Assembly (NCBI GenBank): GCA_003427395.1
Contig: BFEA01000001.1
Span: forward strand, 4,398,252 to 4,462,251
Direction of reading: 5' to 3'
DNA: 64,000 bases
DNA from: Chara braunii
Lineage: Eukaryota; Streptophyta; Charophyceae; Charales; Characeae
In this document: positions 33,756 to 45,781 of the stretch, piece by piece
Position numbering within the stretch: the stretch's first letter is position 1
Layout of the letters: each line of letters opens with the position of its first letter
Made by a program: the position numbers and the translations under genes
Notes under the pieces: generated by a model
Told to the model about the DNA's origin: nothing
Database searches by the model: none
Seen by the model: only the letters and a program-made list of their open reading frames with translations

Positions 33756-33848
<93 letters not shown>
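33598..33848. repeat. (TAG)n trinucleotide microsatellite, duplicated block
   Basis: Long interrupted TAG runs. 'gaacagtgaaccgccttcaa' (about 33577) and 'gaacagtgaaacgccttcaa' (about 33708) precede two runs, so a block of about 131 bp including unique flank was duplicated. Poly-Thr/Leu frames here are artefacts. Confidence 0.93.
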
Positions 33849-34784
33849 ATACAGAAATAATCATCTTGAAAAAGAGAGTGACAAGCCTCTAGCTGATTGG
33901 AACAAAAATATGAGAGAGAAGTGGGAACAGCAACAGAGCGAAGCGGTAGGAGACGAGAGAGCGAGGCAGGCAGGAGATCAAGCAAGGGAGAGAAAAGGTG
34001 CCTCTGCATGATGATTGGCCAGACGGAATTAGCCCCTGGAGGAAGTTTTCCTATTGTTTCTTTTTGTATTTTCCGCCGTTGGTCCGTCCATTGCCTGGAG
34101 ATTTGTCTTTTCTCTGAAACTTCTCCTTTTTATTCTTTCTTTCCTCCTATTTTACTCCCTTTTCTCTTTTTCCCCCTTGAAAACTAAGCTATACTCATCT
34201 CTCACATTCACCTTTCACTACCTACCTACAGTACTACCAAGGCTATATAGGACCCCTGCAAGCATAGCTACCTCTGACATTGAAGGGGATACTGCATGCG
34301 TCCCCTTGCCCTAGCGGTTTAGGGTGCAGGGTTGGGGGCGCCGGTGGGGGCCCGGCTAACACAAAGACGGAGTATTTTGCCAGTAGCTGCTCCTTTGTTT
34401 TTGCTGGCAACGAAAATAACTTGCTCATTTGACAGAAAATAGGGAAATTGGAAACGAAAATAAAGATCACTATGCCGTCGAAAGCGCCGCCAAACAATCC
34501 TCTCTCCACAGGGGGGGCGAAACAAAAGAAAAGACAAAAAACGCATAAAGTGCGATTGCGCGCCAACAGCAAGAAGGGTAGCAATTGGAGTAGGGCAGTG
34601 GCAGTAGTAGTATTCCCTCGTGCGAGTGCGCTTTGGAAGAAACAAAAGCAGAAAGGAAGAAGAACAAGAAGTGGCGGTAAAAGGACAATTGAACGCACAA
34701 GAGGTGGAGAAGGAGGTTGGGGGGGGATATAGAAAGAGAATCGATTTCATCTCGAGAGAGTGTGTTCTGAGATGGGAAACGGAG

Positions 34785-34788
<4 letters not shown>
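33849..34788. other. Non-coding spacer, no gene recognised
   Basis: Open frames exist on both strands but none has a recognisable domain, and they are biased by T-rich and GA-rich composition. A short tRNA-like string 'gccctagcggtttagggtgc' occurs near 34306 without a full cloverleaf. Confidence 0.4.

Positions 34789-34851
<63 letters not shown>
34789..34851. repeat. (GA)n microsatellite running into a gap
   Basis: A pure GA run ends directly at the N gap, a likely cause of the assembly break. Confidence 0.95.
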
Positions 34852-35281
34852 NNNNNNNNNNNNNNNNNNNNNNNNNNNNNNNNNNNNNNNNNNNNNNNNN
34901 NNNNNNNNNNNNNNNNNNNNNNNNNNNNNNNNNNNNNNNNNNNNNNNNNNNNNNNNNNNNNNNNNNNNNNNNNNNNNNNNNNNNNNNNNNNNNNNNNNNN
35001 NNNNNNNNNNNNNNNNNNNNNNNNNNNNNNNNNNNNNNNNNNNNNNNNNNNNNNNNNNNNNNNNNNNNNNNNNNNNNNNNNNNNNNNNNNNNNNNNNNNN
35101 NNNNNNNNNNNNNNNNNNNNNNNNNNNNNNNNNNNNNNNNNNNNNNNNNNNNNNNNNNNNNNNNNNNNNNNNNNNNNNNNNNNNNNNNNNNNNNNNNNNN
35201 NNNNNNNNNNNNNNNNNNNNNNNNNNNNNNNNNNNNNNNNNNNNNNNNNNNNNNNNNNNNNNNNNNNNNNNNNNNNNNNNN
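34852..35281. other. Assembly gap, 430 Ns
   Basis: Unknown bases only. Frames drawn through it are meaningless. Confidence 0.99.
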
Positions 35282-35376
35282 TTTTATCCTCGACCAAATC
35301 GGCAACTCCACTTTGTTGGTTCCCAACTGCTGGTAGGGGTGTCATTTGCGGCAGGGAAACCTGTCAAGTTCGGGAG
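35282..35376. repeat. 95-bp segment identical to 55046-55140 (gap-edge duplicate)
   Basis: The first 95 bases right of this gap are the same as the last 95 bases left of the second gap, read by eye without a mismatch. Most simply, one contig end was placed twice. Confidence 0.93.
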
Positions 35377-35474
35377 TCCTTGCTTGGCCAGTGGTTGTGA
35401 GGCACAATTGGTTTTGTGTGTGGCAGAGGGTAAGGAAAAAAACGTTCAAATCGACATCCCAACTTGCATAGTCA

Positions 35475-35512
35475 CTGTCTCTTATACACATCTAGATGTG
35501 TATAAGAGACAG
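35475..35512. other. Nextera mate-pair junction adapter left in the assembly
   Basis: CTGTCTCTTATACACATCT is followed directly by its reverse complement, a perfect 38-bp palindrome equal to the Tn5/Nextera junction adapter. It is synthetic, so sequence on its two sides need not be adjacent in the genome. Confidence 0.97.
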
Positions 35513-36760
35513 CACACACACACACACAGAGAGGCACGTACGCGCGAACGAATGATCGATGAGTACAGACCCTCGTCATGTACTCATTTTCAGGTGGCCG
35601 CCCTGTGTTTGTTACAGTAGGTGCGACGACACGAGGGCTGGCCAGGAGGAGAGCGGATCGTTCAGGTGCAATAACATCACGTTCGCCATATCGGACGATA
35701 TTCACGTCTGCGTTCACGCTGGGAAACACGACGGATAGCATCCGCTAAGTGGCTGAGGTGCCCGCCCCACTCCGCTGAGTGATTTTCAATTTCGACTTGA
35801 TGCTGTCTGTGATCCGTGTCAGCCGAACCAGCCGCGGGGGAACGAGCCTGCCATCGGCTTACGGATAGTTACGCGGGGAGTTCGTTCTGCGCGGGGAGCT
35901 GGTTCTGCCGCGGGGAGCCCTACAGAACAAGGAAATTTCAATTTTGAACGAAGGGCCGCCTTCCTCCAGGCTTCCGTGGACGCGCTCAAATTTCAAGCAC
36001 GAGAACGGTGAGGGCGACCGTAGGGGGCACCAGCTCCGTTCTCCCTATTGCCGTCACTATTCATTCTATTCCTATTGTCCTAGCGAACGCTCCTTTCCCG
36101 TGATGGCCTCATGTCACAGACGGTCCTCCACAGGCACAGATGCATCGGTCCTCGAAGAGGACGCTCCCAGCTGCTTCACGCAAAGCTTCTCTCATCTATC
36201 TCATTCATTTTTCTTGCTAGTACGGGGGAACACCAACCAACCCGGATCTCGCAGTGGTGCGAGAGCAAGGCTGTACCAGTCCCTCATCACGGTGACGAGG
36301 GGTGGGCAGGCATTGCCGATGGGGGAAATCGGCGGGAGAAATGGCCAGTCACTGCACCTCCCCCTACCCCTCCCCCAACCCCCACATGGCGGTGTCTAAT
36401 GGCCAATATTGTCGCTGCACCAGATGCTTCACGCAAAGACTTCAGGGAAACGGCCCAGGCGGATTGAAGGACTGGGCTTGAGGGGCCAGCAGGCGGCAGC
36501 CGCGAGAGGTGCGCTAATCGGTGCATTAGCACTCGGTTTCAGCACCGCCCGGCAGTACGGCGGGCCTAACCGGCGGCGGGCGAGTCCGTCGTGGTCTCAC
36601 AGCCGCGGGTGGTAACCTAATTTCCTCGCCTTCACGAGGATCTACGGTGATGGCTGTAGCTGAGTTTACCAGCGGTTAGAGTGTTCCGACCGTCGCCTAC
36701 TCGACAAGCAATGATGAGATGAAGTATGAAGAGGTAGTTTAACACTAGGAGTGCCTATTG
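35513..36760. other. GC-richer non-coding region upstream of the LINE
   Basis: Open frames of about 100-150 aa exist but match no family I recognise. A tRNA-like string (agcggttagagtgttccgac) near 36671 recalls the tRNA-like strings in repeat L. The last part is probably LINE 5' UTR. Confidence 0.4.
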
Positions 36761-37717
36761 ATGTTTAGCCATCCTACGGAGGGCGTTTGGAAACTACATC
36801 CATGGGTAGTCAGCCAGGAGTTCGGAAGAATGGAGGTGGAACCAACCGGTCAAGGTGAGAGGGATGGAAGAGCACAAGTCCCGGGTGACTATCGTTTGGA
36901 GGAGGAAAGAGTGAGAGAGATGGTAAGGGCATGTTTTGAGGAAGGAATACTTCCAATGAACATTGACCCTGGGGAGATGGAGGTGAGTGGGAGAGAGGTG
37001 AAGTTCACCCTCAATACCTCTCTGGATGAGATTAAGGTTAGGTGGTTAAAAGAAAGAACGGTGACGGTTATCTTTCGGGATGGTGTCAGGTTCCTACCTA
37101 GAAAAGTGAAAGAGGATGTAGTGAGAGCCTATGAGGATGTGTGGATCAGAGATTATGTTTTCAGAGAAGAATTTAAACGGGGTAGGATTAAAGTGGAAAG
37201 CCCGAATGTTGTTTCTTATGTTCCAAGAGCTCAGGGGATTACCGATTGGATGTTGCGGAAGAAAACGAACTTCATCGACTTGGCGGGCACCACATATCGA
37301 ACCGAGTTTAAGCCTTGGTTGACTCGGGCCGAAATCCGTGATTGGAGGCAGTTGGTGGATCAGAATACGTTTTGGGTAGTAGCAGTTGGAATTCCGCTGG
37401 ACGAGATGTCGTTCATCCATGTGCACGTCGAGAAAGTGATTGGAAAAATTATTAAACGGCACAAGCTTGAGGCAGACGAAACGGATCTGAGACTGGTGAC
37501 TTTGAGGTTTGACATAGATTCCGCTTGCAAAGGTAATATGAAAGATAAGTTTGTTGTTCAGACCTGCCAAAGGGATGTTCTTGAAGTCAAGTTGGCGGAC
37601 CCTGATTCAAAGTGGTGCAAGAGATGCCGCTCCTTCTTTCATACGGAGACGACCTGTCGTTACACGGGGCGGAGAGATAAAGGTGGAGTCAATATCAATC
37701 AACCTCAAGTCTCATAA
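36761..37717 (+). CDS. LINE ORF1-like protein with CCHC zinc knuckle
   Basis: 318 codons from ATG 36761, the cleanest long frame in the right half of the window. The central part (about residues 60-240) is a charged alpha/beta-looking domain with no familiar catalytic motif, as in plant LINE gag-like ORF1 proteins (DUF4283-type position, not verified). Near the C-terminus is a perfect CCHC knuckle C-KR-C-RSFF-H-TETT-C, then a basic tail (RYTGRRDKGG). Expected role: binding LINE RNA in the ribonucleoprotein. After the TAA at 37715-37717 the adjacent frame continues open to 37898, so a late frameshift may have shortened the protein. It could still be translated, but the rest of the element is broken. 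Confidence 0.65.
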   Translation: MFSHPTEGVWKLHPWVVSQEFGRMEVEPTGQGERDGRAQVPGDYRLEEERVREMVRACFEEGILPMNIDPGEMEVSGREVKFTLNTSLDEIKVRWLKERTVTVIFRDGVRFLPRKVKEDVVRAYEDVWIRDYVFREEFKRGRIKVESPNVVSYVPRAQGITDWMLRKKTNFIDLAGTTYRTEFKPWLTRAEIRDWRQLVDQNTFWVVAVGIPLDEMSFIHVHVEKVIGKIIKRHKLEADETDLRLVTLRFDIDSACKGNMKDKFVVQTCQRDVLEVKLADPDSKWCKRCRSFFHTETTCRYTGRRDKGGVNINQPQVS

Positions 37718-39814
37718 ATTGGTTCTCGTCAGCCAAGGCCAAGTTAACGGGGTCATGCAAGCCCCGGGTGCAACTTCTCAGTCGGTCGTTCAATCAGGTC
37801 ACACTCCCTCGAATGTCCCGCTGCCATCTGCTATCAGGTTCAATCCTACCTTCTCCCCGTTGGGAGGGCAGGTTCAGCAGCAAGGAGGTCTTATTTAAGG
37901 TCTGAGACAAGAACAGGATCCTTCAGTTGAAGTCATATGGGCAACTTATCTCAATTGTTTGTCTCCGCCTTCTGAGGTGGGGCTACAAGCCGGTACGGTG
38001 TCGAGCGCATCGGTCCGGCACCGCACGAAACGGGGAGGGACCCTCCCGACCGCGTCACGCAGGAGTCGGTCTGATCCTCGTCGCGAATACACAATGAAGC
38101 TTTCCGCAAGCCGCTCTGGCCGAGTGCTCCAGCCATATCTCTCGCGAGCCCCTACGACAGGATAGGGCCTACGCGAGGCACGACTTACCTCCACCTTACC
38201 GGAGCTGTCACCTCCCTTCGGTGGGCGTATCCCCACCGAGCTACCAGTCCACAGTACGAAAGTTAATCAGTTGCAATCACAGAGGTGGACCAACCGAGGC
38301 CGTTTCTCGTACGCTGTAGCATAGGGGGTACGCGCGGCTTTACGCCTCTATCAGACCCGCACGCGAACCGACGCCTTGGGGGGCTGAGGTCCCAAGCGCG
38401 GCTCGTCGCTGGTCGACTAGGACACATCCCACACACCATGCGTACACCACTCTAAAGAACATAAAAATAAAAACATACGCACACATATACATACCTATAC
38501 AGAACGACACTGAACAAACAACGTGACAACACTCCCAGTCCCTTAGTAGTCATCCCTTAAATCTCCGATGCGGAAATTGGATAGGCGTCGCGTGCGAGAC
38601 TTAGTATAAAACCGCGCGGACGTAGGGCTAACTCATATCGATTTGCAATGCAAGCATACGCAAGCAGTCGCAATGTTGGCGTACTATGTAGTACCCATAC
38701 TCATGCGGTCCTCGTTAGATCTCGAGGGTCGCATCTGACACTCAAGTGTCGGCTGAGACGCGCCTTGAGAGATTGGTCTCTTGACGCTAGACAACCGCCA
38801 AGTGTGGTTGATAACCACACCCTCTTCTGCACCCTGCGGAGAGTGGGTGGTACACAGGTTCATACCTGTGGTGGCAATCGTCTCTTATCGCCCTGAAGAC
38901 CAGCTTCATCATCTAGGGCCTGGAGAGAGAATCAAGGGGTTCGACTTTGACAGCTGCCACAAACTACAACGTCCAACTAAAAAAACTCTAAAAAGCAAAG
39001 GATAAAAGAGGATCTCCCTCTTCTCTCAAACGCACAATCTGTTTAACCCTTATGCGTAGTCGCAATAGGTCGCGCGAAACACTCAAGACATATGTATTTA
39101 CATGTATAGAGAGGGTTATAAATATGTGACGATCACTTCTCACAATCACAGTGGGACTCCTCTCAGCCATATATATATATATATATGTAAGCGCAAACAG
39201 TCAAATCCAAAGTCCAAATCACAAAACATTCATGCAATCACATCAAAGATTCAACCAAAAGTCCATGCACTACACGGGGTCAACTTAAACCATTCTCTGC
39301 ACTCACACCCCTTGCTTTTAGCCATACAAGTCTCACTCTTGTGCAACTCCCCAAAATAAAATACTCAGTACTTTTCTTAAATGGCCATTCAAATAAAGTC
39401 TGGGCGAAAATACAACGAAGCAATTCAAATTACAAGGTTAAAGCCTTTAGGTTGAGTGGCAAGAGTGGATTGAATTTGAGTCGTAAACCGACGAATCAGC
39501 AACCGACATGTTATCAGTGATAACAAAAGATGATCCTTGTAGGATTAAGTTAAATCTAGCCATGATTTCGAATCAAACGTTCGAGAGGACCTGTAACACA
39601 AGACAGACCAATCCCCAGACTAAACCTATAAGTCCATGGAGAATAATCTCCATATCACAATCTCACTCAAAGGTTCTCCTGTAAACTAAGTCTAAGCCTA
39701 CCTCTAAGCCAATGCCTAGAGAAAAGGTAGACCTTTGATAAAATTTCCTCTATATAGAGTGAATTTCCAGGATCGCTACCTATCGGCTTATAATATAACT
39801 CCTCTAAACTAAGA

Positions 39815-40345
39815 AAATTTCGGCAGTGCTTCCCGTAGGAAAACTGTCATTTCAGAATTTATAATAACTCAATTATGGAAAAAAAAATCAAACTTTAATT
39901 TAGGAAAGTCGAAATTTGTCTCTCCCTGAATTAGTAAAAATTTGGGCAGCATCTCCTTTAGAAAGGTAGGCTTCCCAGATTTATTCTAAGTCAGATAGAA
40001 ACTCAAAAGTTAGACTTGAGTTCGACTTCAAGACAAAATTTAATTAACCCCTTAGATTTGTAAAAATTTCGGTAGTGCTTCCCGTAGAGAAAGTGTTATT
40101 CCAAGATTTATACAAAACTAAGTTCAGAATCTAAAGTGACTTTGACTTGTCAAGGTCCAATTTTGTCTAACTCCCTGAATTAACAAAAATTTTGGCAGCA
40201 CTCCCTTTAGGAAAGAAGGTTTTCCATATTTTTATTAAGCCAAAAAGTCAGAAAAACTGGACTTTGAAAAATACAAAATCTGACAAACTCCTTGGTTTTG
40301 CAGAAATTTCGGCAGTGCTTCCCGTAGAGAAAGTGACTTATAAAG
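39815..40345 (-). repeat. Five-unit array of about 122 bp in L copy 1
   Basis: 'cttcccgtag' or 'ctccctttag' landmarks end at 39838, 39960, 40086, 40210 and 40327. Read on the minus strand the unit types alternate A-B-A-B-A, where A has ctacgggaagcactgccgaa and B has ctaaagggagtgctgccaaa. Confidence 0.85.
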
Positions 40346-43300
40346 ATTTATAAAAGACCAAGTATAATAAATGATAAAAAAAAATGCAGAAATTGACCTC
40401 AGTAAAAATAAACTTAGCTCAGAAAATGCAGAAATTGAAACTAACTTTAATGACTCTAGCACGTGGCGAGCAACTAAAGCAACTACCTATCAACTGAAAC
40501 TCAGACTACATAGTGATCTCACTCAGCCACATGCAAGCCAAATCACAAAGGTAAGTACTCTTACCATCCCAAAGTCAATTTATCAAACAATAGTTCATAG
40601 TCTTTCAATGATTTATCCCTGCATACCCAACTTACATAAGGTATAAAGCTAGACCACCCAATCTTATGAGAACATGTCTAGCTTAACCATAGAATATACA
40701 CAAACACAAGGCACTACAACTTTTCTCTTCTTTGGGCATATGACTGGGTTAACCAGCCTAGTCGCCCTGGAATATTTAAGTATCAAAGTTATATATAACT
40801 ATCTGCACTTTATCTTTTAAGGCAATATATGACTGAACCGGTCATCTTATATTAGAATTCAGCCTGTCTCTTCTTACCATAATTTTATTCTTAATTCATA
40901 CTCTATTCAGTTGGTGATAAGCTATAGTCAGACCATCCAATCTTATGGAAAAATGTCTGACTAGCCTGTTCATAAGTAAGTAATATAAGATATAAATAAA
41001 TTTAGCCTTTGGTTCCAGCATGTGCGCGGCTCCAGACCAGACCACCCAATCTTATGGGAACATATTCAGTCCTTTGCCTGAATTTGTTCCTCAGAAGTAA
41101 AACAAAAGAGAGTTAGGGTCATCCAGTCTTATGTAACGTGCCCAACTCCCTTTCGGAATTAACAAAGCATAAGAAACCCCAAAGAAAACAAGGTAACCAA
41201 GCCATCCAATCTTATGGAAAAATGATTGGTCCCTAAAAGTCAAAACACATGAAGCCCTCACAAGTCAAAGCAACCAGATCACCCAAACTTATGGAACATG
41301 TCTGGTTCTCCAGGCAATTCAAAATAAACATAGCACCGGGCCTCCCAAACTTATGGAGACTTGCTCAACCCTTGATAGACCCAGTCAAACTCAAGCAATA
41401 CTACATTTCTCTCATCTTTCCCCCATATGCAATCTAACAATCTGCTTCCACTCAAACAATAAAACTGAAACTGACATTGTACATACATTCCTTTACTTAG
41501 TCTGAATCATATCCTAAGGTTAAGCTGAAAGTCAAAGTAGAGATACAAACAACATACTCAGTCAAAATGTAACAAGGAATACAAATAAGGGTTATAAATG
41601 AGTTTATAGACGGAAAGCAATGGTAACCGTTCAATCCCCTGCCTCCATAAATCCTCCTGAGTCCCGGCAGAGCTCCCGCAATCGGTGAGTTAACTCCCCA
41701 CAGAGTCTTGTTGCGGTCCTACGGGTTGCAATCCCGCCTGCCACGTTCCTTTGAGAACAAGATTAAACTTAGAATAAGAAGGACAAAAGGAGAGGTTTTC
41801 GGATGCTCGAGATATAAGGGGGGGACAACTCAACTCTCAGGAGAGGGTCTTGGTTCCTTGACTCGCCGGAGGGCCCTGCAATGGCCGCCAAAACATGCAG
41901 TCGCTGATCAATTGAGGTCAATCCACCAATTGTTAACTCTCCGACGATCCTCCAAATTATCTGCAAAGGCCTCCTTATTCATGCTCGATCACTCCATCAA
42001 ATGCAGAATCCGCTGGCGTAGCCGGGTCACTATCCTCCTGAACCCCTGACTCAACTCCACCAGACGCCTGATCAAACTATGGCCAAGCACGTATCTAGCC
42101 CCTGACTGGTCTTGCGATACTGCAACTCGGTAGGATGGGTGGCGTACCGGCCAGCAATCAAGCCTTCATCTCTCATCCCACCGGTAGCTACGTCAATCGA
42201 CACAATGAGTCGTACACCAGCCAACAGGTAAGCCTCTTTGCAATCTTCAACTAGAGTACCTGCCTGCCCCCAGACATGTACACTCCCTTCCTCATACTGT
42301 ATTCTAACCCCTTTCTCGTACTTTACTCGTTGCTCTCATTCTTATTCAGTCCCGCTCGACATCCCTGCATTACTCATCCTGTCTTCCTCATGGTTGTCTC
42401 TCCCTTTTTGTCACGCTAGTCGTACTCACCATGCTTTTGCCCCTTCAATAAGCCGAGCCAAAAGACCGACCAAATGCACGGATTTATCCCTTATTTAATC
42501 AAAGCGCTCTTTCTCAGAAGTCAGACAAGCGAGTCTGCAGGTCAGTTTTTGCCGCGAGTCTCCCTCAGTACCTTTAGCCTGTATTTTCAGGGGATCCGTC
42601 TGCAACATTGGTCAGGTACATGCTCCTTACTAGATGTGCAACATGTGACTTTTCTCATGGTAACTTGTACCTGCTACCCCATACAACTTAATCTCCAGTG
42701 CTTTTTTGTATGCTCGTCCCATCACTCGACTCTCCTTACATCGGTGAGCACTACATTAAGACACAGTCGAAAGAATGACGATCATTCGACATGTGGTCGG
42801 AATAAAGTTCACGAATCATAAGGAGGTACACCGTGGTGAGTATAGGCACCTTGTTGCAACTGCCTTTGCTCACGTTTTTATAGGTAAGCATCTCGTATCC
42901 TATTCCATCGTGCGAAAAACAAGTGGTGGAATCTTCAACTTGAATGTGGAAAGATACCTCTCAGCTTTGAAGACCTTCTCGCATACTGCAGTGAGGTAAG
43001 TATCTCTTTTGCTCCCTCTTTCCTTCATAATCTATTCTTCGTTCTCACCTTCCATCACTTTCTTTCTCATCGACTTCATTCTTCTTCCGTCACTAACCCC
43101 TTCTTTAGATTCAACTATGCTGTATGATTCGTCTTCATTAGGTGTGTTAAAAAGAGGATGAATCTTCCCCGAAACACGGAAAGATTCATGTTACTTTATA
43201 ACGACCTTCCACTCAGGCGCAACGTCCACCTGTCGTATCTCGAAAGCTACCTACTAACACCAAAAACTAACGCCACAATCTATTTCGCCCTCCTCACAAA

Positions 43301-43444
43301 CATTGAAATCGACTTTTACCTTATCAGAATCCATTAAAGATTGAGAACGTACAACTCTTTTTGCTCTCTTATTATCCTTCTTCGTCGATTTTGCGCAATC
43401 CTCTCATCTTCTAACTCTAATCCTACTAACGGTTTACTGAAACT

Positions 43445-43900
43445 AGTTTCAGATTCGGGGTCGCATAGCCAAAAACCCCGTAGTAGAGTCTTCCTTGGCC
43501 ATACTTCATCGAGTAACGACTGATATCACCCCCACCCCTCTCGTTTCTCCACTCTCACGACCTCTCCCCGTGACCTTTCTTCTTACTAATTCTAAACTCA
43601 CTGACTCTCTACTACATCTGACTACAAAATCGGAGTCGCCAAGGCCAAAAACCTTCGGTTCGAGTCCTCCCTTGCCCGTTTTCATTAAGAAACAGACAAG
43701 AGTAACTCTTCCTTCCCTCACTCCTTCTTTCCGTCATAGCTCCGCGCACGTACTTTCTTTTCTGGCTCCTAACCTACTAACTTTCTACCTAAACTGACAC
43801 TATATTTGGATCCGCTCATCATAAAACCCCAAGAACCACTTCTTTTCCCACTCGATTTCATCAAGAATCGGACGGGCTTTATGTTCTTTACTCCTACCAT
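43445..43900 (-). repeat. About 176-bp tandem repeat (3 units) in L copy 1
   Basis: Units start at about 43450, 43624 and 43802 with 'tcgg.gtcgc..ggccaaaaacc' and then 'cttc...catcaagaa..gac'. Spacing 174 and 178 bp. Not seen in copies 2 or 3, which lack this part of L. Confidence 0.65.
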
Positions 43901-45781
43901 AGCTCACTCGCTCGCTCTTCTCATCGTTGCTCTCTAATACCCTTTCTCCGAATGTACCCGGGCGAAGATTCGGGCCAGGTTCACCCGGTGCCTCCCTATT
44001 CAGTGCCTCCCCGACTTATGTTGACTTCAACACCACCTGCTTATACCGACTTCGACACCACCGCTCCGCATCCTGTTATTTTCGTGGAGTCGAGGTGAAG
44101 CCGCTCTGCCTCCCTCGATAGTACTTCAACGCTATCGGGCCGGCCCCGCGTCTCCGAACATCCTAAGCAAAAATCTAACAAAAACTGACCACTAGATGGT
44201 TCTGTAAGTCTTTCGCCCCTTGACTCAGCTCACCGAACACCTTGCACAGTCGTGCTGCCAGCACTACAGTTTGTCTTCGCCATCGTCCTCTCCCTTCACA
44301 CGCACCTGTTGCATCTCCCCGTCCAGGTTCAACCCTCCCCTCAATGTCTTTCGCTCCCGTTGCTCTCTCTTCTGCCAATCTGCGTCGTCGTGGCTTGCGG
44401 TCCTACGGCCGCATGAGCTCGGCAGGAAACTCCGAAGGGAACCGGCTAGTAGGCAGTTTCGTCTGGTCTTCGCCCCTATGCCCCACCCGACAAACAGTGC
44501 AGCCAGCTAGTTTCGCGGCCTGCCTGCTACAGCTTCCCCTTTTCCTGCTCCACTCCGGCTTAGCCCAACACCACCTCGGGTCCGTAATGGCCAAAACCTC
44601 ACTCAAACAGCTGGTCGCGACACCGAGGCGCGACCTGCTGCAAGGCCTATGGTGAACTAGGCCCGAAACGGCCCTCGGCGGTAGCAGCCACTACTCGGTG
44701 GAGCGCTTTGAAGACCGAAGCGGAAAAAGGTTTTATGTGAGCAACCACCACAGCGGCCTCCGCGCAGTGCCCCAGGCCGCTCCGCTTGAGCATAACTTGC
44801 CGTTTCCCAGGTTCCCATGGCGTGCTCACACCCAAGCCTCTCGCAACAATTAGCAGTTGGCGGACGACGCACCTGCAAAAACAGGTCCCCGCCACTCAGG
44901 TTTCTTCCGCCTAGTGGGCCGACCACCCACAACCCGCATGCATGTTAAACTCCTCGGTCCGAGTTCCAAAATACTTTTTCCCAGCGTCCCTCACCTGTAG
45001 GAACCCGCGAGTCAACCAAAAGGAGGCGCACGCTCAAGGTCCTCGACTGCCGTGACGACCCCTAAATCCTACACCACGTCTAAGTCAAAGAACGTCGAGG
45101 CCAAATAATAACACGACAGTAAAAATAAAATGCTTAGAAACTTTTAATCGTCAGAATATGACGACTGAGGAAAAAGAAAACACGAGCGCCGTTCTGGCGA
45201 CGCCTATGGCAAAACCAAGGGGAATAGCCCCGCCGGACCCTCAACTCCTCGGCCTCCTTCGCGCTACTCTGACACCCTCATGTCATCGCCACTCGTTCTC
45301 GACCCCCGAACCTCTTTGATGAAAGTCTGATGCTGTAACCGCTAATGCTAGGCCCAAGTCGTGGTCTATCTCGGATGGGCACCTAAAATAAACTAATATT
45401 GCGCGACGCGTAGACCTACCAAAACAATCTTAAACTCACATGGTTGTCGATGCTGTCCTCCGCACGTATGCACAAATCACAGACAAGTGCACCAATCCAG
45501 AGACAATCTTTTTAATCCAAATTTAATCAGAGGCAAAAATCTGACCGGCAGCTACGCCGACTTACACAATCATCAATCAAAAATTAAAAAGATCACTTGC
45601 GCCTCAAACCTGCGCGCCCACATACTCTCTACTTTAGTCAAACATCTAGTCAACGTAAATTACAGACACAGTCGCGCCTCGCGCGGTATACCTAAAACTT
45701 TTAAACCAAACTTATTTCCTGTCGTTTGCAAAAACCAGGGCGGATACGCTTGTAAGGGTATTCACACCAACAACGGGGCCA

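Larger units (their letters stand above)
37999..45766 (-). repeat. Long repeat L, copy 1 (inverted, about 7.8 kb)
   Basis: Read on the minus strand it begins TGTGAATACCCTTACAAG (rc of 45749-45766) and ends GATGCGCTCGACA (rc of 37999-38011). These ends coincide with the starts of copies 3 and 4 and the end of copy 2. It is collinear with copies 2 and 3 over kilobases. It holds the five-unit 122-bp array (39815-40345), a 'cccaatcttatgg' motif series (40655-41360), a 176-bp tandem block (43445-43900) and a tRNA-like string (about 45315-45375). No protein homology seen. The flanks show no clear target duplication. TG...CA ends suggest a very long LTR or LARD. Confidence 0.75.

Noticed and set aside
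34319-35326. Long frames across the N gaps (also 54946-55797)
   Set aside because: The length is produced by Ns counted as open codons.
35944-36399. 151-codon open frame upstream of the LINE
   Set aside because: No family recognised; overlapping frames of similar length exist on both strands in this GC-rich stretch beside an assembly-suspect site.
39815-40345. CRISPR-like array
   Set aside because: Units are long, diverged and contiguous, with no short identical repeats and unique spacers, and the context is a eukaryotic repeat.
43624-43700. tRNA-like 'ggttcgagtcctcc' in the 176-bp tandem block
   Set aside because: Only a B-box-like string; the sister units do not keep it and no arms form.
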